Shown: positions 35,652 to 47,600 of the stretch, piece after piece
Layout of the letters: each line of letters opens with the position of its first letter
Numbering within the stretch: the stretch's first letter is position 1
Assembly: GCA_001972305.1 (NCBI GenBank)
Contig: BDDD01001508.1
Location: 264,518 to 328,517, forward strand
From: Cephalotus follicularis
Lineage: Eukaryota; Streptophyta; Magnoliopsida; Oxalidales; Cephalotaceae
Length of the DNA stretch: 64,000 nt
Direction of reading: 5' to 3'
Program-made: the position numbers and the translations under genes
The notes under the pieces: model-generated
Told to the model about the DNA's origin: nothing
The model's database searches: none
Seen by the model: only the letters and a program-made list of their open reading frames with translations

Positions 35652-36840
35652 TGAAATGTTGTTTCTTGTAGCACTTTTTTACTTTGTTGTATTACATGTA
35701 ACAATTACTATAAACTATTATTTTTTTCAACATTTTGAAGGCCAGATATTGGACAAATACAGTTGGGTTCTGATACAAGCCTGAGTAAGGTCTGATGCAA
35801 TTAAAATGAGAATATAATTAAATAATGAGATAAATATAGCCCTAGGTTGGTCATGAAACACAAGTACAATGCCAATGCGTATTTTGTTAAGAAGCTACGG
35901 TTAATGATTTTGATAGCTTTCTAATTTTTGGCAGATTTTGATGGTTTTGTATCAATGACTCTGAGATCATCAAAAATGTTGTTTGTAACACTCCTTTTTT
36001 ACGGCTATCATGTAATGTGTCCAAATAACTTTGTCATCTGCTTTCACTAATACTAGTATGGCTTTTACATTATTTGTAGTATGGCTTTTACATTATTTGT
36101 TCATATACTCTTAGATACTAATGTAATAACGAATTAGGTCTCTGTTAAAGTGAGAATGATATGAATTAGTGAGAGACATGTAGCCTAGGTTAGGTTGGAC
36201 GTGGCGAATGAATCCATTCTGATATTTATTTGTTTCTGATGCTAGTTGTTACTAGCTTTTAGATTTTTTGGAAGATTTTGATAGTATTGTTTCAAATTCA
36301 ATCCATCCCATGAGACCTTGAAAATTGTTGATTATAACAGTGCTTTGAGGTTATTGTTTCACGTGTCAAAATAACATTCTTAGCCGTGTTCTTTAATATC
36401 TTGTTTAACATCAATCACTGAAAAAAGCTGTAAGAGTGATTTTCTTAATTTATTCTAATTGAGCTTTTATTATTATCTCCTAAAATGATGTTCCTTGTAG
36501 TCATTTTTGCTTTATTATATTACGGGTGAACATCACTATAAACACGTTGTCTTTCTAAACATCTTGAAGTCCCAATATATGTCAAATTCGTTTAAATACT
36601 AATATTAGATGAGTTAGCCCATGAAATTGAAAACTACATGAAGTAGGGAGAGACATGTAGCCTATGTGGCTGCAACACGTAGGTCCAATTTTGCCATTTA
36701 TTCATTGAAGATGCTGGTGTTTACGATATTGTATTTAGTTTTCGTAACACTTTGATAGTATTGTTTCTAAGATCTGGTGAGACCTTAGAAATAATTCTCT
36801 GTGATGCTTTCTCTATTATTGCTTTCAACATGTAGCAAAA
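35652..36840. repeat. Diverged repeat blocks filling RNR1 intron 6
   Basis: The same succession of phrases returns about three times: 'gttgtttcttgtagcactttttt'-like, 'actataaac...cttgaag', 'gagacatgtagcctaggt', 'gaagattttgatagtattgtttc' and 'gagaccttgaaaat'. Instances of the last phrase lie near 35,965, 36,312 and 36,780. The copies are strongly diverged, with unit size roughly 350-470 bp. This explains the unusual length of the intron (1.6 kb). Confidence 0.5.
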
Positions 36841-39800
36841 GGGTATGGCAGTAATTAGCAAACCTCCAAAGGACCTGAGAGGGACTCCATTTTCAACCAA
36901 CTTTTATTCATGGGGTTTATCTTTGTGAACTGTTTTATTAGTGTCCGATTATCTGCTCAACACTTTTTTTTAAAACTCTCAGATCCTTAAGGAAATGGGA
37001 CTGTCAAAAACAGCATCCTCAGCTGTAAATCTCCTCATAGGAATTGGGTATTTTCCTGCACATGTCAACCTGGATGTGTTCAAGTTAAATATTCGCACTG
37101 ACCATTCAGATGAGATTATGTCCACTGCTGCTAGAGTCATCTGACCAAGATGAGGTAAGCATGCTTCCTGTTATGGCATTTATGATAAATAAAAAAAGCA
37201 TGCTTCTTGTTATGAATGCTGTTCTGAAAGAATTAGACTGAGTTGATTTCTTCAGATTGATTCTGCATGACAATAGAGTCAAAAAATGGTTTTGAGGGTC
37301 AATTTTATCTCCCTATATCTGAAATTACATTTATGTAGGAAATATTATTTTATAGTATATGGTATTTATACCAAGGTTAATTAAATTTTCTGATATACCG
37401 AATCAGCCTCTTAACCTTTGATATGAGCTTATGTTCTACTAAAACCCAATCTATCAAAAATTTTAGAGACTTTGGTATTCCATTAATATTTTCCTTACAA
37501 ATTTTTAACTGATGATATCTTCCATACATCTTTTAAACCCTTGTTGACATCCGTTGTTCTTCATGATTAGATGAACAGAACAAATCTTACGCACTTGAGG
37601 TATATGCAATTGATGTTGATGAGGCTGATGAGGTAATGACCACAACATAATTGAATAATTGTGCTGTTTCATAATCTATAATGATCTTGAGCTTTTGTTT
37701 TCTTCAATTTGTGGGATTTTGAATGCTAATTTTTACTGTGCTATATTGTCTAGCTTGATGATGCTCTAAGTGCAACAAGGTTACAGGATGGCCGGATTAA
37801 AGTATGGATACATGTTGCAGATCCAGCTGCATATGTTCAACCTGGAAGCATAGTAGACCGGTAGCTTTTAAGATTCCATAGGGCATATCATGAAATGTCT
37901 TGCATACCTTATTAATTTCTGATTTCATATCTTTGACGTGTAGAAAGGCCATGAGTAGGGCAACTTCTGTTTTCTTGCCTACTGCCACTTATCCAATATT
38001 TCCAGAGAATCTTGCTATGGATGGAATGAGTTTGAAACAAGGAAAGTTTTGCAATGCTGTTACAGTGTCTGTTGTTCTGCATTCTAACGGCAGGTAACTG
38101 TTTACTTATTCAATGTGTTTCTGTGGCAATTAAAGAGATTTGTATATATTTTGTGCTTCACATCAAATGAACTTTAGAAATGTGGGTTAGCATGTTAGGA
38201 TATGTTGGCCAACACTTCTTACCTGGAAATTATAGTCCGAATGTAAGCTATGGGGGAGTTTGAGGTCCTTGTATTCTGAATGAATTCTTTTTGTTTTGCA
38301 CAGGCTATAAAATGAGTCCATACTCTTTTTTTGAAATCATCTCAAAGGTGATGACCTCATTTCAGCAATTATTATTTTAAATAGTCTGAGAACACTTCAG
38401 AAATTCAGATGATGACATCATTTCTACTTGGATAAGATAATCATTTCTACTTGGATAAGATAATTATACCCAAGTCCCGATACTAGCACTAGTAGGCTGA
38501 GTTTTGATTGTTTTTAAGAACACAATACCTCAAGAAATGATTCTGTTCGATTAGTTCTATGTTTTGAATACAACAATCTGGTATGATTTTCTGTTCTTTA
38601 GAGGATATTTAGAATGCCTTAATAAACTTCCATAGATTCTTGGCTACATGTTTTAACTTATTATTTTTGGCTAGATGCGCTAGTGACGATTGTACATGAA
38701 CTTTGGTGAAGAATATTCTTTTGTATGTCAGTTTATTATCAGCGTCATTAAAATCTGGGTCAGTCTGCATTTTGGGGACAGACTGTCAGTGTATATATAT
38801 TGAAATTGATACCTGTAAAGACAATGATATGCTATTAAGATCTTTTTTACTTTCTATATGGGCTCAATAGCATTGCAGAATACTCGGTTCATAACTCTAT
38901 TATCAAACCAACTTATATGTTGACATACGAGAGTGCATCTGAGCTGCTTCATTTGAACCTGGAAGAGGAGGTTGAACTGAAGATTTTATCTGAGGCCGCT
39001 GCTCTGCGGTTTCAATGGCGTTGCCAACAGGTTAGGGGCTAATTTTATTATCATTTTAGATTCCAGAGCATGGACGTCTTTGAGTATTTCTCATTAAAAT
39101 CTTCTTTAGTGGATTTAGGGATCTGCGTTTCTGAACCCTAATGACTCTAACTTGTGATCTGAATTAAGTTTTGGCTTGATGCAATGTATGGAAGGTATAT
39201 GTAGTGTCCAAAAGTTAAAAAGTCAAAATTTAAGTGGACAGAACAAGAAGTGATGGACTAAAAGAGATTTACATTGACCCTCATTCATCTTAAAAGGGGA
39301 GATATGGCGTGCAACCCATGGAAGGGCCTTTAGTGGGATAGGGCCTGCATCGTCTTATAGCATACGATTGCCACTCAGTAAAAAGACAAAATATAAAATA
39401 CAGAAAAGTGGCTGAACAAGGACAATTGCAGGGGCCATGTCTTTTTTCTCAATATTCCTTAAATAAACATGGCAACCTATGGTATTCTAATTCTTTTGCT
39501 AATAAAGTAATGACCATCATTAGCTTCCTCACTGTGAAAACCGCTGCCACAGGTTTAACCGTCCTCTTTTTTTCCATCATCTCCCATTTCTTCAAAAGAT
39601 AATTGAAAGGCAAATATATCGTAAAGTTCATTTATCTTTTAGGTTACCTCTGTAAATGGAGTACCTTAAGACTTCAATTATCATGACAAGTCTACTGCTG
39701 ACAAATGTGATGCAGATAGGCTTTTTTTAGTGTTGATTTTAGGCTCTTAATTCTTTCGTGAGATTGACAATCGATGCATTTTGAAGGGTGCAGTTGACAC

Positions 39801-41433
39801 AGTCACATTAGAAACTCGTATCAAGGTGGTTAAGCCAGAGGATCCACAACCGACAATAAACATTTATGTTGAAAATCAGGCAGATCCTGCAATGCGTCTT
39901 GTCTCTGAGATGATGATACTATGTGGGGAAGTTGTTGCAACTTATGGCTCTCGCAATAACATCCCTTTACCTTACAGAGGACAGCCGCAATCAAATATCG
40001 ATGTATCTGCATTTGCACATCTTCCTGAAGGACCTGTCAGGAGCTCTGCTATAGTTAAGATAATGCGGGCTGCTGAATTTGATTTCAGAAATCCTGTACG
40101 CCATGGAATCCTGGGTGTACCAGGTTATGTTCAGTTTACATCTCCAATTCGTAGATATATGGATCTTCTTTCTCATTATCAGGTAAATTTTTTCCATTCT
40201 TGTTAATTGACATGGTTTATAATTTGATTGCAAACCTCATCATATTCTAATGTTTTAAGTGGGAACTTTCACAATCCCTTGCAACACAGTTTCCTTGTTA
40301 GAGATAGAATAAAATATTATCACCTAAAAACTTCTTATCACCCTGAGGCAGCCATTGCCACTGAATGCGCTTGGCATGTCTGCCTCGTGCAAGCAGACTT
40401 GAATTTATAGCTAGTTGGTGCATGTAGGCTAGTGAGGCAAGTACCTCAGTGTCAGTGAGTCTTCATTTTTCAACTCTTTCTACATCATTTTTGTGTGTTT
40501 TATAATGCTACCATAATATTTGACCTGATCATTATGTAAAATAGGTACAAATATGTTTGTATGATAATGTAGGTGAAAGCATTTCTTAGAGGTGAATCTC
40601 TTCCTTTTTCGGCTGGTCAGCTGGAAGGGATGGCATCAATAATAAATATGCAAGTCAGAGTAGTAAGAAGGCTTTGCAACAGCAGCCTTCGGTATTGGAT
40701 CTTAGAATTTCTGAGAAGGCAGCCAAAAGAGAGAAAATATCGTGCATTGATTCTTCGATTCATCCAAGATCGGATAGCAGGCTTATTATTAATTGAGGTA
40801 TGCATTTCACAGTTACTATGCAATTAATTCTTTGTATTAATCTTTGTTTAAAGGAATGTGAGGAGTGTTAGAGTTAGATTATGGATAAAAATTGCAAACA
40901 AAATACAGGCCATGATAACTATTTGCTATTGGTGAGACAGATAGTAAACAATTTGTTCGGGCAACGACAAGAATCCAAGATCATTGGGATGGTGAAGATG
41001 TATAACAACTAAGTATGGACAAAGTGTAAATTTCAGATCTGTGATTCAACTTTTGATGTATACTCACTTGTAGATCTAGCATGGAACGTATCGCTTGATA
41101 TTTCAGCTATGCCTATATCTAATAGTCATTAGGACTGTCTCTCTCTGTCTTGTTTGTTCACTTGTCCCTCCCTGTTGTTTCTCTTTATGTAAGATGAAAA
41201 TAAGTGATGTTGCCAATGTCATTGCTGGAAAATTGTTGCTGTTTTGTTTTGATGTAGTATTTCTCTTGACTGAGTTAAGGAGTCACCATTAAGTTTTGCA
41301 GGTGGGATTTCAAGCATCTGCTTGGGTGTCTCTGGGAAAACAAGTAGGAGATGAGGTCGAAGTTCAGGTGGAAGAAGCTCAACCACGTGATGATGTCCTT
41401 TCTCTTAAGGAGGTTTTAAAGGAAGCACCGTGA

Positions 41434-44057
41434 CTCTTTGGGAAGAACCGATCAAAGAGACATTTTTCATCATATTTTATTGATTTATAAAAAGAGGTAA
41501 TCATCCCCATTTACACCCGAATTCTGAAATAAGTCTCATTTGAGGTCTTAATAAAATGACATGATTCTAAATTTCTAACTAAATACTGTTTGTGACAGAT
41601 GATGATCAACATGATGATCATTTTGGAGGCATCAGAACCTAATTTGTGAGGAAATACAGCTGCTCAGAGTCATTATAGACTTCACCGTTTGCAGATATTA
41701 GCATTACAAGCATACAATCTCCGTGATTGCTACTTCTCTGCCTCTCTGCCCCATAATGTGCAAGATCTGAAAAGTAGAAATTGTTGTTCAATGGTTTTGC
41801 TACAATGGGCCCTTTGCAGCTAAATGGTATCTTAATTTTTTAAAATTTTGGTCCGTATAAAATTTTTTTGGCAGGGGTAGTTGATGCTTAACTTGGGCCA
41901 GTCACTTGTGTCATTAGTAAGTTATACCAATACCTGCTTGAATTGGTAATCTATGGTTACCATTTCCATAAACATAATTGTTTACAATCTCATTAATTAC
42001 GAGGGGGAACACATTCATGTGTTTTTTTGGAAGAAATAATTTGTATCCTTTGTCAAGTCTCTTAACCACTTAAAAGATGATTTCACCTTTCAAGCACGAG
42101 GAGGCGTGGTCTGTGGGTCTAACTAAAGGTGAACAGGGACTTGTTATGGGTCCAAATTAAGAAAATTTCTTCCGTGTAACAGCGGGAGTATTGCTCCTCG
42201 TCTCATTGACATTGACATAGTGGACCCTAAACTAGAGATGCTTTCACATCAAATACACAAAGATCAAAGATGGTTTCTTGTATATTTCGAGAAGATGTAA
42301 AATTTTCCAATAATTTGAATGCAGTAACGGTAAAAAGAATGGGGATGAACAAGATTGTGCATGAGAAACATAATGTACTAGTTAATATCCCTTTAGGGAC
42401 TCACAAGATTCAGACGCAACAACTGGGGGTGTATCCAACCAATGGGGTGGGTCATTGTTTGTCTTCATCATCCGTTTCGCATGTGCTGTGGCCTGTTTAT
42501 GCTTTGTCATTATACTTAGCAATTAGTGTGCTAACATGATCCACAATTAGTACCTGGCCCCCATTTGTGAGCCTGACTCTAGCTGCTTTAGGAACACAAC
42601 TTGTACGGTTGTTAAGTTGGTTGTGGTAGTTGCCTATTGGTATCGAGTAGCTATAGTCAGGACCCTCCTCAGTGGATTAAAATTATATGATGGTGGATTT
42701 TTTCCTCCTTTAGCAAGGCAAAAGATACCGATTTCATCCTGAACTAGGATGAAATGTGCAATTAACACTTCAATTTAGATGCAATATAATCGAGAGATTA
42801 AAATAGATATAATTAAAACCTTACATTGACAAAATGTTTAACATATTTGGGTGTGACTCGCATGATAGCCAAATGTTTGGGATATACATTTTGCCTTTTA
42901 GCAAATGGCTACTTTCTCTGCCAAAATTACTATTTACTTGATTTAGAATTCTGCAAACTTCCCAATGCCTAAATGTCACAAGAGAGGAGAATTATCTCTC
43001 CGTTTTAATGCATACTTCAATTCAAATTGTAATTTAATTCGATGAGTCACAATCTGCCTTACTTGTCAAATCCCAATCTAACATGTTAAATTCTTGTTTC
43101 CACATTACATCCAGAAGGGGACACGTGATTTAGGAAATGGTCCCTTCCCGACAAAAAAGACAATGAAGTAACTTTAAATACTTTTCCTTATTTATGATAT
43201 CAACCTGTTTTGTTGTCTTTTCTTGTATAAACTCCAAAGCCATCAGAATTTGGTTATTTGATGTGTATTAATCCCTGAACAAAGCTCCTTATTACTCATG
43301 AAAAAAAATTCGGTGTTTGATACGGTGACATGAGAGACTTTCCCCTTACTTATGGAGGTATGAACTGGTGCAGCCTTTAAAATGTAAGGAAAGAATTTGG
43401 TGTTGGAATGAGAACACTGCTACTAATAACTAACAAAATTTTGTCTAATGTGAAATGGTGTTGTTGGCGTCTTGGATGGCTAGTGTACGAATCATGACAT
43501 ACAAATAACAACCAAGGTGTTTTCAGTTGGTGTGAAATAAATTACATCCCGCCAATCACATAACTGTTTTTAAGTTTGTGCAAACCTGATAATAAAATAT
43601 TAACCCTGACAATTAGTATTAATGGATTAGGTTTATATTATGTTTGTGCCGTATTTAAAGGGTTGACCCAAAAATGAATAGAACCCAAATTTAGTTAAAA
43701 AAACTGACTTTAATATAATCCGAATTCATTTAGCAAAGTTGGGCTGGACTGAATAGAACTGTGACTGTTTTAGCCTAGACTGCAAATAAAAGTGTGATAT
43801 GAACCTCTTCAGTCTGACATCGGAGATGACCGGATGGTCAAGAGCTTGGTGTGGTCCAGACTCGTGACTGACGGTCTCGCCTAACCCGAGTAATGTAGTA
43901 ATATACAGTTAAATGTAATATAAGTAACCAACTTGATCACCACAAAAGAATCATAATTTACTTAGCGTATATTTTGATGTGCGGGCGATTAAAGTTATTA
44001 TCATTTTTTGTTTGTAGGAAGGTAAAAATGTAGAAGATCAAAGGCAAAAAACATAAT
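41434..44057. other. RNR1 3' flank and intergenic DNA
   Basis: The first few hundred bases should be 3' untranslated sequence. Beyond that no frame longer than about 90 codons is present and none resembles a known protein. Confidence 0.5.
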
Positions 44058-44354
44058 GTGGTGTTGCAACTTCTAAAAGTAATATTTCAGCAGCTAGAGG
44101 AGATGCAATCAGCTTCTGGTGGAGAAGTTGCCTCAATTTCTGAAAGTACTACCCATGATTTTGGAGCTGATTTTGTTGGTATTGGGGGTAATGTTTCTAC
44201 TCTTTGTGCTTCAACATCTTCAAGACATGCTTTGCCGAATGAATCAAGACAGAAACAAGAAAATGCCAAATCTGTCCTGAAGCTTTTTAAAGCGTCGTTC
44301 CTACAGCAAACCTTTTCTGATATTGGCATAGATGATATCAGTTATACCCAATAG
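44058..44354 (+). other. Unrecognised 98-codon frame, possible gene fragment
   Basis: The frame has non-repetitive, serine- and glutamine-rich content ('QLEEMQSASGGE', 'LKLFKASFLQQTFSDIG') and less AT bias than its surroundings. A splice-acceptor-like 'ttttgtttgtag' occurs at 44007-44018. It could be the last exon of a decayed gene or a captured fragment. I do not recognise the family and no partner exon was found. Confidence 0.25.
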
Positions 44355-44665
44355 TGCATTTTGTGTTGTGGAGTTGACAATTAACATAGAAAACCTATTG
44401 ATTGTCATTATGGGTGTGTGTCCAGAATGCTATTTTTTTGAAACCCGGCTGATTACTTTGTAATGTGAATCTATGGTTGACTTGTGATATTGGGTTACAT
44501 GATAGTAGTTATACCCAATAGTGCATTTTGTATTGTCAAGTTAGTTCACAATTAACATAGATAATCTTTTGATTGCGATTATGTGTGTATTTTATGTCGA
44601 GGATTCTTCTTTTTTTTTTTGAAAGCTGATTGATTAGATTGGGATACGAATCTATAGCTGCAAAT
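44341..44665. repeat. 167 bp direct duplication
   Basis: Copy one is 44341-44507 and copy two about 44508-44665. Both start GTTATACCCAATAGTGCATT and proceed through 'caattaacataga' and 'gattgtcattatg'-like and 'gaatctat' segments. The duplication begins at the end of the 98-codon frame, so its stop codon lies inside copy one. Confidence 0.8.
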
Positions 44666-47600
44666 TTCTTAGATTGTTTATGATTTAAGTAGCATTGCTT
44701 CTAAATATTGTTGCAAGCACTCCTCTTCATTAAAATAATTGAATACAAATTTAAATTCTTCAACCCCCACCCCCCTTACTGATAAGTATCGATCATTCTT
44801 TACATTTAAGAATTTGCATTATATTATTTGTTGCACATGAATGAAAGGTTCATATTCATGGGTTTTCAATATCTTGTAAATTGTATAAGTGTTAGAATTT
44901 TGTATATACGAGTATTTGTCAATGCATCTAGGAACTGAATATACCAACAAAAATTAACCCAAATATTATTAGAATGGAATGTCAAGCCTTGAGTTTTTGA
45001 TTAATTTTGAGTTTATTGCACTAATTTGTATTTTAATCAAAACAGAATGATTAAAATAAAAAAAATTATAGAGTATTTATGCATTAATTTTTTTTAGCAA
45101 AACACGTAACTTATTTATGTTAAATCTTTGACAGAACTTATTGACTGACATAAACTAAATTGTAATGTGTCAGATAAACTGAAGCACTGATTTGTTATTT
45201 TTTTTTAAATTAATAGACTAATTTATATTTATGACCAAACCTAAGACTAATAGTGCCTTCTCTAACAAAACAAGCAAACATGAACTCCAAATGGTGCATC
45301 AACCACAACATCTATCATGGAAAATGCCAACAGACCTTCCAATGTCCAAATGAAAAATTGAGTACCTTGACCACAAACATCAGATAAGGAGCAAAATGAG
45401 AGGGCAAGATATGTGCAAGAGATGGAACCAAAACTTAGCATTTGCCTGCCTACAACAAATTCAGCACTAAGCTAATAAAAAGGCGCGCCTCCTTACTCTG
45501 ATAGAGACAAATTAGTTTGGCCTTTCTCAATTTTATGTGCATCATTAACTATCTCCTACGGCCTATCTTGGCCATTGGTTTAGGTAATAAATAAAAGATA
45601 CTAACTAAACATCCTACCACTACCCATAACTACCACTTAGCCTTTATTGCTTACCCTAGTTAGTAATGGAACACATTACGTGCTTATCTCATACCACACA
45701 ACCATGCATTATTGAATGCTACACAATAAAATTCTTTTGTAGATGTGATCTATGATTCGATATGTAAATACAATCAATAATAATAAAATACATTATTATC
45801 TTATTAAGACGGTTAACTTAGAAATTTTTAAAATTTAAGATATGAACTTTTATTATAAATTATGTATACATATAAAGTGATAAATCGTGTCTACCCATGA
45901 ATTTTACGTCATATAAATCCAGATTCATGCACCTAACAAGCTTGAGCTCTATTTTTTGCCGTCCAAATATATTTCTTTGATTGCCATTTTTCTTCACCTA
46001 CTGTTATTGGTTAGTCAATTTAATTCTTTGATTGCCATTTCTCTTGACCTACTGTTAGTGGTTAGTCAATTTAGTTTTGGTCACAAAGGTTTAGTTCAAA
46101 ACTGATGTTTAAAATAACTGTTGTTATCAGCTATAAACGTATCACATTTGAATGTAGCGTAATTTTTTTAAAAAATAAAGCAAACAATATGGATGTCGAT
46201 CATTTTGTAGACAAAATTACTCATTCCTTCCTAGTGGTTGAGACTTGCGATTGTGTAACTCTATCTGGGCCCAAATCCTTTATAATTAGACAAATTTTAA
46301 GTATACCCAGAAGAATGAGATCACATGGACGTAGAAATCTGATGGATGATGGGTATGAATCGAAGTCTCTCGTTTTGGAGTCTCATGTTCTTGTCCCCTC
46401 ATAAGGTTGCACCCACATGAACCTCGATAGTTCCTGGTTCTCATGGCATGTCTCCCTCGGTCACTCTCATGTCAGAATTTTATTAACCCTTTGAGAATTG
46501 ATCTACCCCATGCATGTTAATCATGGATTTGTTTTTCTTACCAAATCATCATCAATCAACAACCCCTTTCCTTGTATTATATGTACAAATTAATGTGATA
46601 ACTACATAATATTAAAGGGAAAAAACGCTCCAACTTCATGTTAATCTATATGAAGCAAATACTTTTGGGCATTCAAAAAATTTGTAGACAAGCATGCATG
46701 TATGCGAATTTTTAATTAGGAACACAAGTCAATCGTCAATAAATCTAAATGCAAATTTGGGTATGCATTTGAACATACTCAGTTTTACATACGCTCATGT
46801 ACTATCTAGTTGTCATGTGGTTTTTTTGTTATTTTAAAAAAATAATTTTTTTATTAGAGAAGAAATAACAACATATAATACGGGGTTTTAGTCTCGAAAC
46901 GAGTTACACCTATCATGATAAATCATGGAGTCATATGTTTTAGAATGACACATAGACTCGCAGAGTTCGTCTAATAAAACATGTAGCAACATGTGACGGT
47001 GTGTCGAATACCTAAAAATACAATTTTTTTGTATTTATTGTTTATATTTTAGAAATCAAACAGTTAGATTTAATATTTTATATATGTAAATCTGTAAGTC
47101 AAATAAATATATCTAATTATTTCAAATATGTAAATTAATTTCAATGTTAATTTTTAAAAAAAAAATACCTAATCTAAGTGCTGAAGGTGACTATATGCAC
47201 CCAAACTCGTGTGAGCCCGTACTCACACCGGCTAACTTATATACGTAGATACACAGTATTATGGGTTCCACAAATCGCGTTCACGGGAACAAATTTACAA
47301 GCTATTGATGCTTGAAAAATACAAATAAGAAAGTGATCAAATTGTTGTTATACATATGGAGAAAACGAAACAACATAAACCATAAAGAACAATAGTACTG
47401 CATGTTACTATATAATTTGAATTATAAATTGATGATGTAATTGTATAATGAATGCTTGTGATCCATGTACTCATCGACAGTGTGAAATACGTTTTAGTGA
47501 TAGGTTAATGAGAAAACCATCTTGTCCATCGAGAGGTACGGACTCAAATGGATGTACCTTGTTACCTATGGCCACAATCCATCAATTAAACAATTCTATA

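Larger units (their letters stand above)
33289..41433 (+). pseudogene. RNR1: Organellar exoribonuclease II/RNase R, fourteen exons, frame broken in exon 7
   Basis: Exons: 33289-33569, 33778-33928, 34071-34184, 34269-34346, 34415-34546, 35143-35364, 36983-37154, 37571-37632, 37754-37860, 37944-38093, 38871-39030, 39787-40182, 40573-40797, 41302-41433; all GT-AG, 2,382 nt, 794 codons, close to the about 800-residue plant RNR1. The family is a 3'-5' exoribonuclease that matures organellar rRNA. The N-terminus (about 1-60) is Ser/Arg-rich with few acidic residues, as in transit peptides. The RNB catalytic domain starts in exon 8 ('AIDVDEADELDDA', active-site aspartates) and includes 'TSPIRRYMDLLSHYQ'. 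An S1-like tail ends the protein. Exon 7 ends with in-frame TGA at 37142-37144 and 37151-37153 (codons 380 and 383). One frame over, the same bases read LLESSDQDE, the expected sequence. Exon 8 then returns to the main frame. As given, the product would stop at 379 residues, before the catalytic domain. It may be a damaged allele or two sequence errors in an otherwise intact gene. Confidence 0.85.

Noticed and set aside
42270..42539. 89-codon plus-strand frame after RNR1
   Set aside because: No homology recognised and no link to RNR1 by plausible splicing.
46105..46404. 99-codon plus-strand frame in the gene desert
   Set aside because: No recognisable family, no splice context, surrounded by AT-rich DNA.
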